64,000 nucleotides of DNA from Neorhizobium sp. NCHU2750. Lineage in GTDB: Bacteria > Pseudomonadota > Alphaproteobacteria > Rhizobiales > Rhizobiaceae. The DNA lies in NCBI RefSeq assembly GCF_003597675.1, contig NZ_CP030827.1, positions 1,240,001 to 1,304,000 on the forward strand. The letters run 5' to 3'. Position numbers and translations under genes: made by a program. Numbering within the stretch: the first letter of the stretch is position 1; the number at the start of each line of letters is the position of its first letter. A model generated the notes under the pieces. The model was not told where the DNA came from and did not search any database. It saw only the letters and a program-made list of their open reading frames with translations. This document shows positions 9,121 through 18,298 of the stretch, piece after piece.

Positions 9121-9774
9121 CTAGTCGCCGACTGCCTGCTTCTCGTCAGGTTCCCTGTCTTCGACGGTTCGCATCGTGCTTCGTTGAACGACGCCTTCAC
9201 AATAGGCTTCCAGGCTCAGCCGCGCGCGCATCGCCTCCTTGCGGAGAAGCGCGAACGCTCCCTCATCGTCGAGGGAGTGGGACTTCATGACCATCGTCAC
9301 CGCTTTGATGACGTGCCGGCGATATCTGCGGCGCTTTTCGAGCTCCTCGATCGACAGGCGCAGATCCGCCTTCTGCTCGAACGTATTGACGGCGAGATAG
9401 AGTGCGGAAAAGATCGCGCCGCTATGGACGGGTTTCGACAGGAACGCTGTGGCGCCGAATTGCATCAGGCTTCGCAGGCGGCTCGGTGCCTCGATGCCGA
9501 CCAGTCCGACAATCGGGATCTGCGGCAGCTCGCTTTCGACACTTTGAACGGCTTCCGGGAATAGATTGAGGTCACCATCGAGAAACAGCACGTCGCGCTG
9601 TGAATTGGCTTTTTCGAGCACCGGCCGGAATTCACCGGGCATGATGCAAAGGGGTTCCAAAGCCATTCCGAGCCTTGTCACCATGGCTGAGATGGTCTCG
9701 ATCGCTTTGGGATCATTGCTCAGCAGCAACGCCCGGCGCTGGCGAAAATTCTGGACGTAGCGGCTGGAGCTCAT
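9121..9774 (-). CDS. amiR: AmiR-like transcription antiterminator with ANTAR domain
   Basis: A 217-residue AmiR homologue. The N-terminal half (about 15-125) is a pseudo-receiver domain: ALLLSNDPKAIETI and DVLFLDGDLN are present without a clear phospho-acceptor pattern. The C-terminal ANTAR helices (about 135-195) include RRYRRHVIKAVTMVMKSHSL and ALLRKEAMRARLSLEAYC. In Pseudomonas AmiR binds leader RNA and prevents termination when AmiC releases it on amide binding. Its start overlaps the amiC stop as ATGA, the coupling needed for a stoichiometric AmiC-AmiR complex. The ANTAR-like leader hairpin upstream of amiC is a likely target. Confidence 0.92.
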   Translation of the reverse strand: MSSSRYVQNFRQRRALLLSNDPKAIETISAMVTRLGMALEPLCIMPGEFRPVLEKANSQRDVLFLDGDLNLFPEAVQSVESELPQIPIVGLVGIEAPSRLRSLMQFGATAFLSKPVHSGAIFSALYLAVNTFEQKADLRLSIEELEKRRRYRRHVIKAVTMVMKSHSLDDEGAFALLRKEAMRARLSLEAYCEGVVQRSTMRTVEDREPDEKQAVGD

Positions 9775-10928
9775 GACACGATCCTCAGGGATGGGCGGCG
9801 CGAGGCTGCCTCAAGCGTGGATGTGGAGTTGATCAGATATGGATCGGGCGCAACCGGGCGCCCGGCATCGTAGACGATGTCGAATTGCCCATCCGGCCGT
9901 GAACGTCCGATGCGTGGTGTTAGGTATGCGTGGAAAGTGCCGGGATCGATTGTGACTTCACCCTGCGGTGCTGCCAGACGCTGGCGGGCCGCGCAGAGCT
10001 TGACCTCCTGCATCGTGTCACTGCCTGCTTCGCGCAGCGACTGGGCAAGAAGGATCACCGCGGTATAGGCGGCTTCCGCTTCTGCAGACGGAACTTTCTC
10101 GTCGGTGAAGGCCGCATTGTAACGATTGACGAAGCGTTGGTTCTCGCGCGTTTCGATCGAGGCGAAATAGACGCTGGAACTTAGGTGGCCATCGACGGCA
10201 TCGGGACCGATGCAACGTAATTCGGGCTCCGACAAGTTGCAGCTCGCAACAGGATAGCGCCCGACCTGGTCAATGCCACGTTCAACACAGGCCGCACGGA
10301 AGGCGCGGAAGAACGCGTAGGCCGATTCCCCGATCAGCGAATTGAACACGATGTCCGGATCGGTGGTGAATATAGACTGGATGATGCTTCCGAAGTCGGT
10401 CTCTCCGACCGCGAGATAGCGTTCACCGACCACGCTACCGCCCCGCAATGCCAGTTCTTCGCGCAGAACCCGGTTGCTTTCCCACGCCCAGATATAGTTG
10501 GAGCCGATGCAGAATGCCCGCCGGCCGATATGGCGGGTGAAATAGTCGACGAGTGGCAGCATGTGATGGTTCGGCGCGGCGCCCGTGTAAATGACGTTGG
10601 CCGAACTCTCGAAACCTTCGTAATGCGTCGGATACCAAAGCAGCGCGTCGCGTTTTTCGAAAAGCGGGATGACTTCCTTGCGACTGGACGAAGTATAGCA
10701 ACCAATGATGTTTCTAACCCCATTGCCGATCATATCTTCGGCTGCCGGGGCATAGGCATTCAGGCTGCAGCCCGGATTGTGTTCGACCGCGCGGAGGCGA
10801 ATGCCGAAACCGGGATCATCGTTGATCTGTTCGACGGCAAGCCTGGCGCCATTGAGCATAGACCTGCCGATAGCTCCGTAGGAACCGGTTGTCGAAAACA
10901 GCAATCCGACGGGATATTCCCTGGTCAT
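9771..10928 (-). CDS. amiC: AmiC-like cytoplasmic amide sensor
   Basis: A 385-residue protein of the periplasmic-binding-protein fold without a signal peptide, matching AmiC, the cytosolic amide sensor that sequesters AmiR. The start is MTREYPVGLLFSTTGSYG; family signs include GCYTSSSRKEVIPLFE, LLWYPTHYEGFE and SNYIWAWESNRV, which form the amide pocket in this group. ATG 10928 was chosen over an upstream in-frame start because homology begins there. It is the first gene of the operon, with amiR coupled by ATGA. Inference: amide binding frees AmiR and raises expression of the downstream genes. Confidence 0.92.
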   Translation of the reverse strand: MTREYPVGLLFSTTGSYGAIGRSMLNGARLAVEQINDDPGFGIRLRAVEHNPGCSLNAYAPAAEDMIGNGVRNIIGCYTSSSRKEVIPLFEKRDALLWYPTHYEGFESSANVIYTGAAPNHHMLPLVDYFTRHIGRRAFCIGSNYIWAWESNRVLREELALRGGSVVGERYLAVGETDFGSIIQSIFTTDPDIVFNSLIGESAYAFFRAFRAACVERGIDQVGRYPVASCNLSEPELRCIGPDAVDGHLSSSVYFASIETRENQRFVNRYNAAFTDEKVPSAEAEAAYTAVILLAQSLREAGSDTMQEVKLCAARQRLAAPQGEVTIDPGTFHAYLTPRIGRSRPDGQFDIVYDAGRPVAPDPYLINSTSTLEAASRRPSLRIVS

Positions 10929-10986
10929 CGTCCGGCAGCCACAAGGTTGGGCCATTCAGCTGTCGCTGATGGAGGCGCCGTTGCCA

Positions 10987-11036
10987 GAAAACAATATTGA
11001 TTTTCAGTATTGACGCATTTTTGAGCATCATTGCTC
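10987..11036 (-). promoter_or_regulatory. candidate ANTAR antitermination leader upstream of amiC
   Basis: On the minus strand, 11036-11023 folds as GAGC-AATGAT-GCTC: a 4-bp stem (5 if the A-T closes) with a hexanucleotide loop having A at position 1 and G at position 4, the pattern recognised by ANTAR proteins. Ten bases later, 11012-10992 forms an 8-bp AU-rich stem (CAATACTG / CAATATTG, one G-U pair) followed by TTTTC, a weak intrinsic-terminator shape. A TTGACA at 11079-11074 could be the -35. A second hexaloop hairpin, usual for ANTAR RNAs, was not clear. Position and operon content support the call; the fold is by eye. Confidence 0.45.
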
Positions 11037-11207
11037 TGCGCCACGAATTTAAGCTGCCGCTTTGCCCTTTCGATGTCAAGCGGTGGAATTCAACTTTTTT
11101 CAAAAGCTAGGCTGGCCTTGACGTGTGGCTTTCCAGAGCCGGATCCTATGTGCGTATAGGCGCGCCAAGAGCGGCCAGAGCTAGGGCAAAACGGAAAGGA
11201 AAAGCGA

Positions 11208-11969
11208 ATGGATTTGGGCTTGAAGGGCTTGCGCGCGGTCGTGACAGGCGGCACCCGCGGCATCGGTTTGAAAATTGCCGAGACACTCGCCGCTGAAGGA
11301 GCAAGTGTCGCAGTGTGCAGTCGCAACGCTGACGACGCCAAAGCCGTCGCCGCGCGGCTTTCAGATCAAGGTGTTTCTACTCTTGGATGTGGTGTTGATG
11401 TCGCCGACAAAGAGGCCATCAAGACATGGATCGACCAGGCCGCGTCACAGTTTGGTGGGGTTGATATCGTCGTCGCTAATGTCAGTGCTCTGTCGATCGG
11501 CAACGACGAAGACAGCTGGAAGCAAGGCTTTAATGTCGACATGATGGGAACCGTCCGGCTGGTCAACGCCGCTGTGCCATACCTGGAAAAAAGTAAGGCG
11601 GGATCGATAGTTACCATCGCATCCGTCTCCGGCCGGGAAATCGACTTCGCCGCAGGTCCCTACGGTGCGTTCAAGGCTGCGCTCACGCATTATACCCAGG
11701 GCCTTGCCTATGCCTTGGCACCCAAAGCTATTCGTGCAAATACCGTTTCTCCTGGGAATACTTATTTCGCTGGGGGGGTCTGGGAGAATATCGAAAAAAA
11801 CAATCCAGAATTGTTTGAGGCTTCCCTTGCATTAAACCCAACCGGTCGTATGGCGTCGCCGCAGGAGATCGCCAACGCGGTCGCATTTTTGGCAAGTCCG
11901 GCAGCAAGTTTCATCTACGGAACAAATCTCGTCGTCGACGGCGCACTGACCCGCGGCGTCCAACTTTAA
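11208..11969 (+). CDS. SDR-family oxidoreductase
   Basis: A 253-residue classical short-chain dehydrogenase/reductase. The NAD(P) motif is VVTGGTRGIG near residue 12, and the catalytic set is visible as S in TIASVSG, Y in AGPYGAFKAAL and the following K. The usual NNAG is replaced by VVANVSALS, a mild departure. The C-terminus has FIYGTNLVVDGALTRG. A GGAAAGGA sequence precedes the ATG. It is divergent from the amide operon and monocistronic as far as seen. The substrate is unknown. Confidence 0.88.
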   Translation: MDLGLKGLRAVVTGGTRGIGLKIAETLAAEGASVAVCSRNADDAKAVAARLSDQGVSTLGCGVDVADKEAIKTWIDQAASQFGGVDIVVANVSALSIGNDEDSWKQGFNVDMMGTVRLVNAAVPYLEKSKAGSIVTIASVSGREIDFAAGPYGAFKAALTHYTQGLAYALAPKAIRANTVSPGNTYFAGGVWENIEKNNPELFEASLALNPTGRMASPQEIANAVAFLASPAASFIYGTNLVVDGALTRGVQL

Positions 11970-12362
11970 GCCTTGAATCTCGGCGTCAGGCCATATTCGG
12001 GTATGAGAACGGACTACAATGTTGGGCGCCGCGTCGCGAGGGACCCGACAGCGAGCCGTTCAATCGAAAAACAGGGCTGTCGGCGGTTCGGTCAGGACGA
12101 AGCCTTGGCCAGACCATGCAAGCGGAATTGGCGCCAATGGACGGTGTTGCCTTGGATGACAGTGATCTAGGCGTAAAAGCTGCACTTACAGTACGGGTGA
12201 CGAAGGTTACTCAGGTTCCTGACATGGTGCTGAGCCGTGATCTGATGGCGCATCACCAGGCTGCGTCCTTGGATGAGGCGCGCGTAATATTGCGTTTCGT
12301 AGCTGTTCAGCACACTAAGCCGGTCACCTGAAGGTCCATTTCTAATCAGTAGTAGACACGGG
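11970..12362. other. gap between the SDR gene and the amino-acid transporter
   Basis: The two flanking genes converge here. Frames on both strands are short and match nothing recognised. No strong hairpin with a U-tract was found, so termination of either unit is unexplained. Confidence 0.5.
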
Positions 12363-13034
12363 CTATTGTGCCATGCGCCACAACAGGCGCTTCTCAAACA
12401 TTGAGATCATTCGGGTGAGCGAAAACGCGATGACAAAATAGATCAGTGCCGCGACCGTCAGTATCTCGACTGGGCGCCCTGTAGTGTCTGCTATGTTTTG
12501 GCTCTGATACATGAGATCCCCGATCCCCATTGCCGAAACAAGTGCGCTCTCCTTGAAAACCGTGACCACGTTCGACAGAAGGGTCGGAATGGCTCGCAAG
12601 ATGGCCTGCGGCAGGACGACGTAAAGTATGGAAGGCATAGTCCGCATGCCAAGGGCGATGCAGGCGTCATGCTGCTCCTGGCCGATCGTCCTCAGTGCTG
12701 CTCGAAAGCTCTCGCAGGAGATCGCGCCCATGTAGAGCGTCAGCGAGAGCACCGTGCAAAGCGACGAGTCCAGATCGACACCGAGAAGTGCCGGCAGACA
12801 GAAGAAGAACCAGAAGAGTTGGACGAGAACCGGCGTGCCACGAAAGATTTCGACGTAAGTCGTCGCGATGAAAGCGGGGACACGGCCACCATATTGCCGA
12901 AGCAGGCTTGCCACGAAGCCGAGTGCAAGACCGAAGACGAGGCTGAGGACGGTATAGAACAAGGTTGCGCCAAGCCCTTGCAGCAAGGCTTCGCGAAAGT
13001 TCCAGACGTAAGCGAACGAAAAATTGTAACCCAT
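12363..13034 (-). CDS. polar amino-acid ABC transporter permease (HisM/GlnP family)
   Basis: A 223-residue permease of the His/Glu/Gln/Arg family. About five membrane segments are seen. The conserved EAA-type ATPase-contact loop is EQHDACIALGMRTMPSILY followed by VVLPQAILRAIPTL. The extracytoplasmic signature TYVEIFRGTPVLVQLFWFF is also present. It is the last gene of a four-gene unit transcribed binding protein, ATPase, permease, permease. The first permease ends 1 bp before its start. Confidence 0.9.
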   Translation of the reverse strand: MGYNFSFAYVWNFREALLQGLGATLFYTVLSLVFGLALGFVASLLRQYGGRVPAFIATTYVEIFRGTPVLVQLFWFFFCLPALLGVDLDSSLCTVLSLTLYMGAISCESFRAALRTIGQEQHDACIALGMRTMPSILYVVLPQAILRAIPTLLSNVVTVFKESALVSAMGIGDLMYQSQNIADTTGRPVEILTVAALIYFVIAFSLTRMISMFEKRLLWRMAQ

Positions 13035-13035
13035 C

Positions 13036-13713
13036 CTACCCTCGCGCCGCGCCGAAGCGAATTCGTTTTTCCAGATAGCCGACCAGTCGCGCCGTCGGCA
13101 GCGATATGCAGAAATAAATCAGCGCGACGGCAGTGAATGTTTCGATCGGCCTGTAGTTCTGCGAGGCCAGCGTCTTGCCCTGATACATAAGGTCCGCGAT
13201 GCCGACGACTGCAACGAGAGCGGTCTGCTGCAGCAGACCGATCGTATTGGTCACCAGAACCGGAATTGCGGCAATCACGGCCTGCGGCAGGATCACATAG
13301 ACTGTACGTTGGAAGGATGAAAGCCCGATCGCGGTACAGGCATCCATGTGGGCGCTTGGGATCGCCTGGATCGCGGCGCGGTAGGCCTCAGCATTGAACG
13401 CCGTGATATTCAGGCTAAGTGCCAGGATCGCCATCGGGACCGGATCAAAAGCAATGTTGAATAGTAATGGCACGCAATAGAAGATCCATATGAGCTGGAT
13501 GAGTGCCGGCGTGCAGCGAAAGAGCTCGATGTAAAGGACGGCGACCCAACGAAGCGGCGGGAAACTGCTTGTCGCGAGTAGGCAAACGAGGAAGCCCGCA
13601 ATGAGCCCAATTACTCCGGACACGACCGTGAGCCACAGAGACATCCATAGGCCTTGCAACAGGAATGGGAGGCTGTGGGCGACGATGCTGAAGTCAAAAT
13701 GATATGTACCCAT
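13036..13713 (-). CDS. polar amino-acid ABC transporter permease (HisQ/GlnP family)
   Basis: A 225-residue sister permease with the same layout: YIELFRCTPALIQLIWIFYC, then an EAA-type loop SAHMDACTAIGLSSFQRTVY and VILPQAVIAAIPVL. It probably heterodimerises with the next gene product. The ATG at 13713 lies 2 bp after the ATPase stop. The first segment, SLPFLLQGLWMSLWLTVV, begins near residue 13. Confidence 0.9.
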   Translation of the reverse strand: MGTYHFDFSIVAHSLPFLLQGLWMSLWLTVVSGVIGLIAGFLVCLLATSSFPPLRWVAVLYIELFRCTPALIQLIWIFYCVPLLFNIAFDPVPMAILALSLNITAFNAEAYRAAIQAIPSAHMDACTAIGLSSFQRTVYVILPQAVIAAIPVLVTNTIGLLQQTALVAVVGIADLMYQGKTLASQNYRPIETFTAVALIYFCISLPTARLVGYLEKRIRFGAARG

Positions 13714-13715
13714 GG

Positions 13716-14495
13716 TCAGCTGATCGTCTCGATATGAAGGACGTTCTTCAGAAACGCCCGTGTCCGCTCATTCTTCGGATTGGAAAAAACTTGCTCCGGG
13801 GGGCCGTCCTCAATCACCACGCCGCCGGCCACAAAGATAAGCCGCGTTGCGATGCGCTTTGCAAACCACATGTCGTGGGTGACGATCATCATCGGCATCT
13901 TGTTGGCCGCAAGATCCATCATCAGGCCTTCAACCTCGGATACCAGTTCTGGGTCGAGGGCAGACGTCACTTCGTCAAACAGCATCATCTTGGGGTTGAG
14001 CAAAAGGGCGCGCGCAATGGCCACGCGCTGTTTCTGGCCGCCCGAAAGCTGGCTCGGGCTGTACTTCGCCTTGTCTTCTAGGCCGAGCCGTTTCAACAAT
14101 TGTATGGCACGCTCTTTCGCGCTCGCCTTCGCCTCGCCGCGTGAGCGGACCGGTGCCAAGATGAGGTTCCCAAGCACGGAGAGATGCGGAAACAACGTGT
14201 AATGCTGGAATACCATGCCAACATCGGAGCGGACCGACTTATCGATGATCGCAGGCCCACTCGGCTTTTTGTTTGCCGTGACATAGGGCTGGCCGTTGAG
14301 AGAGATGACACCGCCACCGATCTGCTCAAGCCCCATCATGCAACGCAGAAGGGTGCTCTTTCCGCTTCCCGAGGGGCCGATAACGACGATCCGCTCGTCA
14401 TCGCCCATCGTGAAGGAAAGCCCGTTGAAGATCTTTACGGTGTTGTTGCCGTAGCTCTTCGTCAAGCCGTCGACATTTACGAATGGCACTGTCAT
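13716..14495 (-). CDS. polar amino-acid ABC transporter ATPase (GlnQ/HisP family)
   Basis: A 259-residue ATPase of the GlnQ/HisP type. Walker A is GPSGSGKST, the Q-loop VGMVFQHYTLFPHLSV, the signature QLSGGQKQRVAIARAL and Walker B MMLFDEVTSALDPE. The EVTSALDPE run and the VMMDL-like spacing to the H-loop VTHDMWFA are diagnostic of polar amino-acid importers. A strong SD, CTCAGGAG, precedes it, and a 10-bp hairpin separates it from the binding-protein gene. Confidence 0.92.
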   Translation of the reverse strand: MTVPFVNVDGLTKSYGNNTVKIFNGLSFTMGDDERIVVIGPSGSGKSTLLRCMMGLEQIGGGVISLNGQPYVTANKKPSGPAIIDKSVRSDVGMVFQHYTLFPHLSVLGNLILAPVRSRGEAKASAKERAIQLLKRLGLEDKAKYSPSQLSGGQKQRVAIARALLLNPKMMLFDEVTSALDPELVSEVEGLMMDLAANKMPMMIVTHDMWFAKRIATRLIFVAGGVVIEDGPPEQVFSNPKNERTRAFLKNVLHIETIS

Positions 14496-14515
14496 GCAAA
14501 ACTCCTGAGGAGAAA

Positions 14516-14539
14516 GGCCGTGCCCGCTCGGGCACGGCC
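14516..14539 (-). repeat. perfect 10-bp intergenic hairpin after the binding-protein gene
   Basis: The arms ggccgtgccc (14516-14525) and gggcacggcc (14530-14539) pair perfectly around a 4-base loop. On the transcript it lies between the binding-protein stop and the ATPase SD, and it is followed by TTTCTCC, not a long U-tract. Such hairpins commonly protect the upstream binding-protein message or act as a leaky terminator, giving more receptor than membrane parts. Confidence 0.8.
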
Positions 14540-14547
14540 GCGTCTGA

Positions 14548-15414
14548 TTACTTCTTGGCGCCAGCGACGGTCACTTCGCTGTAATGCTTCATCGCGGCAT
14601 CGATTTCGCCCATACCGCGCTTGCCTTCGATGAAGATATTGAAGACCTGCATGTCGTGGTAGGAGGTGTTCGCCGGCAGGCCGAAGCCTACGCCCAGACG
14701 GCTCAGAGCCGGTTCCGGATTGAGAAGAGCGATCTGGTCGGGGTGTGCAGCCTGCAGCAGAAGGTTCATTTCGGTCGCCTTCGCGGCAACGTCGATACGG
14801 CCCGAGAGAACAGCGAGATCGACCGCGTCGGAGGTCGGCAGACGAACTATCTGGGCATTCTTAATGCGCTGGGTCAGCGCGCGATCATTGGCGCTGCCGG
14901 AGATCACACCGATGCGTACGCCGGCAACATCGATCGTTGACAAGTCAGCGGGTGGGTTGACGATCTTTTTGCTGGTCTTGAGGTAGGTCAATGTCGTTTC
15001 ATTGGCGCTGACTGTGTCGCTGAAGCTGATGGCAAGTGCGCGGGGGGCGGTTCGGTCAAGCGCCGGCACCATGTCCCACTTGCCCGCCTGCAAACCAGCC
15101 ACAACGTTGTCCCAAGTGGTATCGACGAACTGCACCTTGACGCCGAGGACATCCGCGAACTGCTTGCAGAGATCGAGATGAGCGCCCTCGTATTCGCCGG
15201 TGGCGACGTCCTTCATTTCGAACGGAGGGGCCGATGCAAAGGCGCAGCGCAGCACGCCGCGTGCCTTGACGTCATCCCAGAGGCCCTCTGCCTTGGCGGA
15301 CGGTGCGAAATTCAGCGCAAACGCCGTCAGAGCGACGGCAGCGACGGCAGCACGCTTGAAGCCGCCGAGCCGAACCTGGCCGTTGCTTCCGGAATGAGTG
15401 AGAGTTTCAAACAT
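14548..15414 (-). CDS. polar amino-acid ABC transporter substrate-binding protein
   Basis: A 288-residue SBP_bac_3 family receptor. A signal peptide with a long n-region ends near NFAPSAKAEG. The mature part begins GLWDDVKARGVLRCAF and shows the family landmarks PPFEMKD, LDLCKQFADVLG and VQFVDTTWDNVVAGLQAGKWD. DMVPALDRTAPRALAISFSD replaces the more usual DMTITPER string. The ligand cannot be told. It is divergent from the BisC-like gene across a 549-bp region. Confidence 0.9.
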   Translation of the reverse strand: MFETLTHSGSNGQVRLGGFKRAAVAAVALTAFALNFAPSAKAEGLWDDVKARGVLRCAFASAPPFEMKDVATGEYEGAHLDLCKQFADVLGVKVQFVDTTWDNVVAGLQAGKWDMVPALDRTAPRALAISFSDTVSANETTLTYLKTSKKIVNPPADLSTIDVAGVRIGVISGSANDRALTQRIKNAQIVRLPTSDAVDLAVLSGRIDVAAKATEMNLLLQAAHPDQIALLNPEPALSRLGVGFGLPANTSYHDMQVFNIFIEGKRGMGEIDAAMKHYSEVTVAGAKK

Positions 15415-15963
15415 GACTGTTCCCTTCGGTAAGCGATCAATTCGGGTCTTTGCTCGCCCGACGCCGGCAAACGATATGGGAGAGGATCGGAATGGAAAAG
15501 GGCGCGACGGCGCCCAGCTATGCGCCAGAGGGATAGTCCTAACAGCCTCTTAAGGCGGCGTGATTAAATTGTAATCAGGAAGAAAATCCGCACAATAAAA
15601 TATCAACAAATGAATTCAATGGCATGCTGCAGACGCTGATTGAAGGTCCTCCGCGAATGCACAGTTTTTGACGCGGGATTGATGCGGCCCGCACAATAAT
15701 CATTTGCATGGCGGACAGTATTTGAGGGTGTTTTTGCCTCTCCGATGCGCAGCTTTCGGGTATCGCAACCTCGTGCCTGAGATCCATCCCGTCTATTCGC
15801 CCAATCGAGACGGCGATTAGTGCAGCATGCGAAACAATGAATTGCAGTCCTCTTTCTTAACAGCCTCCTATGTCCCCCGTACTATCCAGATGGCATTTGC
15901 TACCCGCTCTTGTTGACCTCACATGAAGCTGCCGGCCGATCCCTCAATCCTTAAGATGACCAA
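15415..15963. other. divergent intergenic region between the amino-acid transporter and the BisC-like gene
   Basis: No gene is supported here. The region should hold promoters for both divergent units. It contains an AT-rich palindrome at 15561-15577. No conserved small frame and no riboswitch-like structure were recognised. Confidence 0.5.
15561..15577. promoter_or_regulatory. AT-rich palindrome, possible operator
   Basis: tgatta and taatca are perfect 6-bp inverted arms around a 5-base centre. The site lies about 150 bp upstream of the amino-acid binding-protein start and about 390 bp before the BisC-like gene, in the divergent promoter region. The symmetry suits a dimeric regulator; the LysR protein at 21230 is one candidate. 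Confidence 0.3.
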
Positions 15964-18267
15964 ATGATCCTAAACAGTGCGCATTGGGGTGCTTTCAGAC
16001 TTGCATCGAAAAACGGACGGATTGAACGCATCGTCCCATTCGAGGCGGACCCGGCACCTTCGGACCTCCTCGAGGGCATAGTCGAGGCTTTTGATCACCC
16101 AACCAGAATTCGTCGACCGGCCATTCGTAAGGGCTGGCTCGATCATGGGGTCGCAAGTGATACCACGAAGCGTGGCGCAGAGCCTTTTGTTGAGGTCGGT
16201 TGGGACGAGGCGCTCGATCTCGCCGCCAAGGCATTGCATGATGTCAAGTCGACAGCCGGAAACCAGGCGATCTTCGGCGGCTCCTACGGATGGTCGAGCG
16301 CCGGCCGCTTCCATCATGCCAAGACCCAGGTGAAGCGTTTTCTGAACTGCTTCGGCGGCTGCGTCGAACAGGTGAACAACTACTCCTTCGGCGCCGGCAT
16401 GGTGCTTCTGCCGCATATCGTCGGCGACAACAAGTTCCTCTACGGGCCGACGACGCAATGGAGCGAGATCGCCAAGCACACGGAAATCATGCTGGCCTTC
16501 GGCGGCCTGCCCAACCGCAACACCCAGATTGAATCGGGCGGCTGCGGCGAGCATATCCAGAGACGCTGGGTCGATGTCCTCTCGGATGCCGGACGCAGGA
16601 TCGTCAACATCAGCCCACTCCGCGACGATGTCAGCGGCAAGAGCGAATGGATGCCGATCCACCCCGGTAGCGATACGGCGCTCATTCTAGCCCTGTGCCA
16701 CACGCTGCTGGTCGAAGACATCTGCGACCGAGCCTTCATGGCGTCGCATTGCGAGGGTTTCCCGCAATTTGAGGCCTATCTCCGCTCCGGTCGTGGCGGC
16801 GCGGCCTTCGATGCTCACTGGGCCGCAGGCATCTGTGGTGCCGATGCCGATGCCGTGCGGAGGCTGGCGCGCGACCTCGTGCGTTGTCGCAGCTTCATCG
16901 CGCTGAACTGGTCGATGCAGCGTTCCGACTTTGGCGAGCAACCCTTCTGGGCGGCGATCGCGCTTGCCTGCATGACCGGTCAGGTCGGCTTGCCGGGCGG
17001 CGGCGTCGGCTTCGGCTACGGCTCGATGAACGGCACCGGCAATTCCGTGCCGCGCTTCAAGACGCCGCTACTGCCCGCCGGCAAGAGCGCCATCAACCTG
17101 TCGATCCCGGTCGCCCGCATCTCCGACCTTCTACTCAAGCCGGGCGAAGAACTGGACTATAACGGCGAAAAGATCCTGCTTCCGGAAATCCAGCTCGTCT
17201 ACTGGGCTGGCGGCAATCCCTATCATCATCATCAGGACCTGAACCGCCTGGTCCACGCATGGCAGAAACCGCGGACAGTCATCGTCCACGAGACGCACTG
17301 GACCGCGACCGCGCGGCGCGCGGATATCGTCTTCCCGGCCACGACGACCATCGAGCGCAACGATCTAGGCGCCTCGTCTTCGGATCGTTTTCTGATCGCG
17401 ATGAAGAAGTGCATCGAGCCCTACGCCGAAGCGCGTGACGACTTCCGGATCTTTTCGGATCTCGCCAGCCGGCTTGGTTTCGGACAGGAATACACCGAAG
17501 GGCGCACCGAAATGGAGTGGCTCGAATATCTCTACGAGGACGCACGCGTCCAATCGGCGAGCCGCGGCATCGTCGTGCCCGATTTCTCCGCCTTCTGGCA
17601 AGGCGAATATCTGGAATTTCCGCCGAATGAAGAACCGTTCAACGCGCTCGCGGCCTACCGGGCCGACCCGGCTGCCAACAAGCTCGGCACACCCTCCGGC
17701 CGTATCGAGATCTTCAGCCAGCGCATCGCCGATTTCGGCTACAATGATTGCCCCGGCCATCCGGTCTGGCGTCCGGCACGGGAATGGCGTGGCGCGCCGC
17801 TGTCCGACCGCTATCCGCTGCATCTGATCACCAACCAGCCCGCGACCCGTCTGCATGGGCAAATGGATGCCGTCGGAATAAGCCGCAAGAGCAAGATCAG
17901 GCAGCGCGAGCCGATCCGCATCAACCCGGCGGAAGCCGAGCGTCGCGGTATGCGCGACGGCGATATCGTGCGCGTCTTCAACGATCGCGGCGCATGTCTC
18001 GCCGGCCTCATCGTCTCGGACGCCGTCATGGACGGCGTTGCCCAGATGGCGACCGGCGCCTGGTTCGATCCGGTTCATGCCGGCGAAATCGGCAGCATGG
18101 ATGCGCATGGCAATCCGAATATTTTGACCCACGATATCGGCACGTCCGCCCTGTCCCAGGGGCCGTCGGCGCAAAGCTGCCTCGTGGAAATCGAGCCTTA
18201 CAACGCGCCGCTTCCACCGATCACCGTTCACATGCCCCCGCCGATGGTAGCGAGAAACGCGGAATGA
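15964..18267 (+). CDS. BisC-like molybdopterin oxidoreductase (DMSO/TMAO/biotin sulfoxide reductase family)
   Basis: A 767-residue Mo-bisMGD enzyme of the DMSO reductase family. It lacks the N-terminal Cys cluster for an Fe-S centre and begins SAHWGAFRL, as BisC, TorA and DorA do. The probable Mo ligand is S141 in NNYSFGAG. Cofactor-binding landmarks are GWSSAGRFHHAKTQ, VYWAGGNPYHHHQDLNRL, HETHWTATARRADIVFP and the C-terminal QPATRLHGQMD. No Tat signal is visible, which favours a cytosolic BisC-type sulfoxide or N-oxide reductase. It heads a plus-strand set of amino-acid catabolic genes. Confidence 0.9.
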   Translation: MILNSAHWGAFRLASKNGRIERIVPFEADPAPSDLLEGIVEAFDHPTRIRRPAIRKGWLDHGVASDTTKRGAEPFVEVGWDEALDLAAKALHDVKSTAGNQAIFGGSYGWSSAGRFHHAKTQVKRFLNCFGGCVEQVNNYSFGAGMVLLPHIVGDNKFLYGPTTQWSEIAKHTEIMLAFGGLPNRNTQIESGGCGEHIQRRWVDVLSDAGRRIVNISPLRDDVSGKSEWMPIHPGSDTALILALCHTLLVEDICDRAFMASHCEGFPQFEAYLRSGRGGAAFDAHWAAGICGADADAVRRLARDLVRCRSFIALNWSMQRSDFGEQPFWAAIALACMTGQVGLPGGGVGFGYGSMNGTGNSVPRFKTPLLPAGKSAINLSIPVARISDLLLKPGEELDYNGEKILLPEIQLVYWAGGNPYHHHQDLNRLVHAWQKPRTVIVHETHWTATARRADIVFPATTTIERNDLGASSSDRFLIAMKKCIEPYAEARDDFRIFSDLASRLGFGQEYTEGRTEMEWLEYLYEDARVQSASRGIVVPDFSAFWQGEYLEFPPNEEPFNALAAYRADPAANKLGTPSGRIEIFSQRIADFGYNDCPGHPVWRPAREWRGAPLSDRYPLHLITNQPATRLHGQMDAVGISRKSKIRQREPIRINPAEAERRGMRDGDIVRVFNDRGACLAGLIVSDAVMDGVAQMATGAWFDPVHAGEIGSMDAHGNPNILTHDIGTSALSQGPSAQSCLVEIEPYNAPLPPITVHMPPPMVARNAE

Positions 18268-18298
18268 TGGTCAACACGTCTTTTCCGGAGGCAGATGC

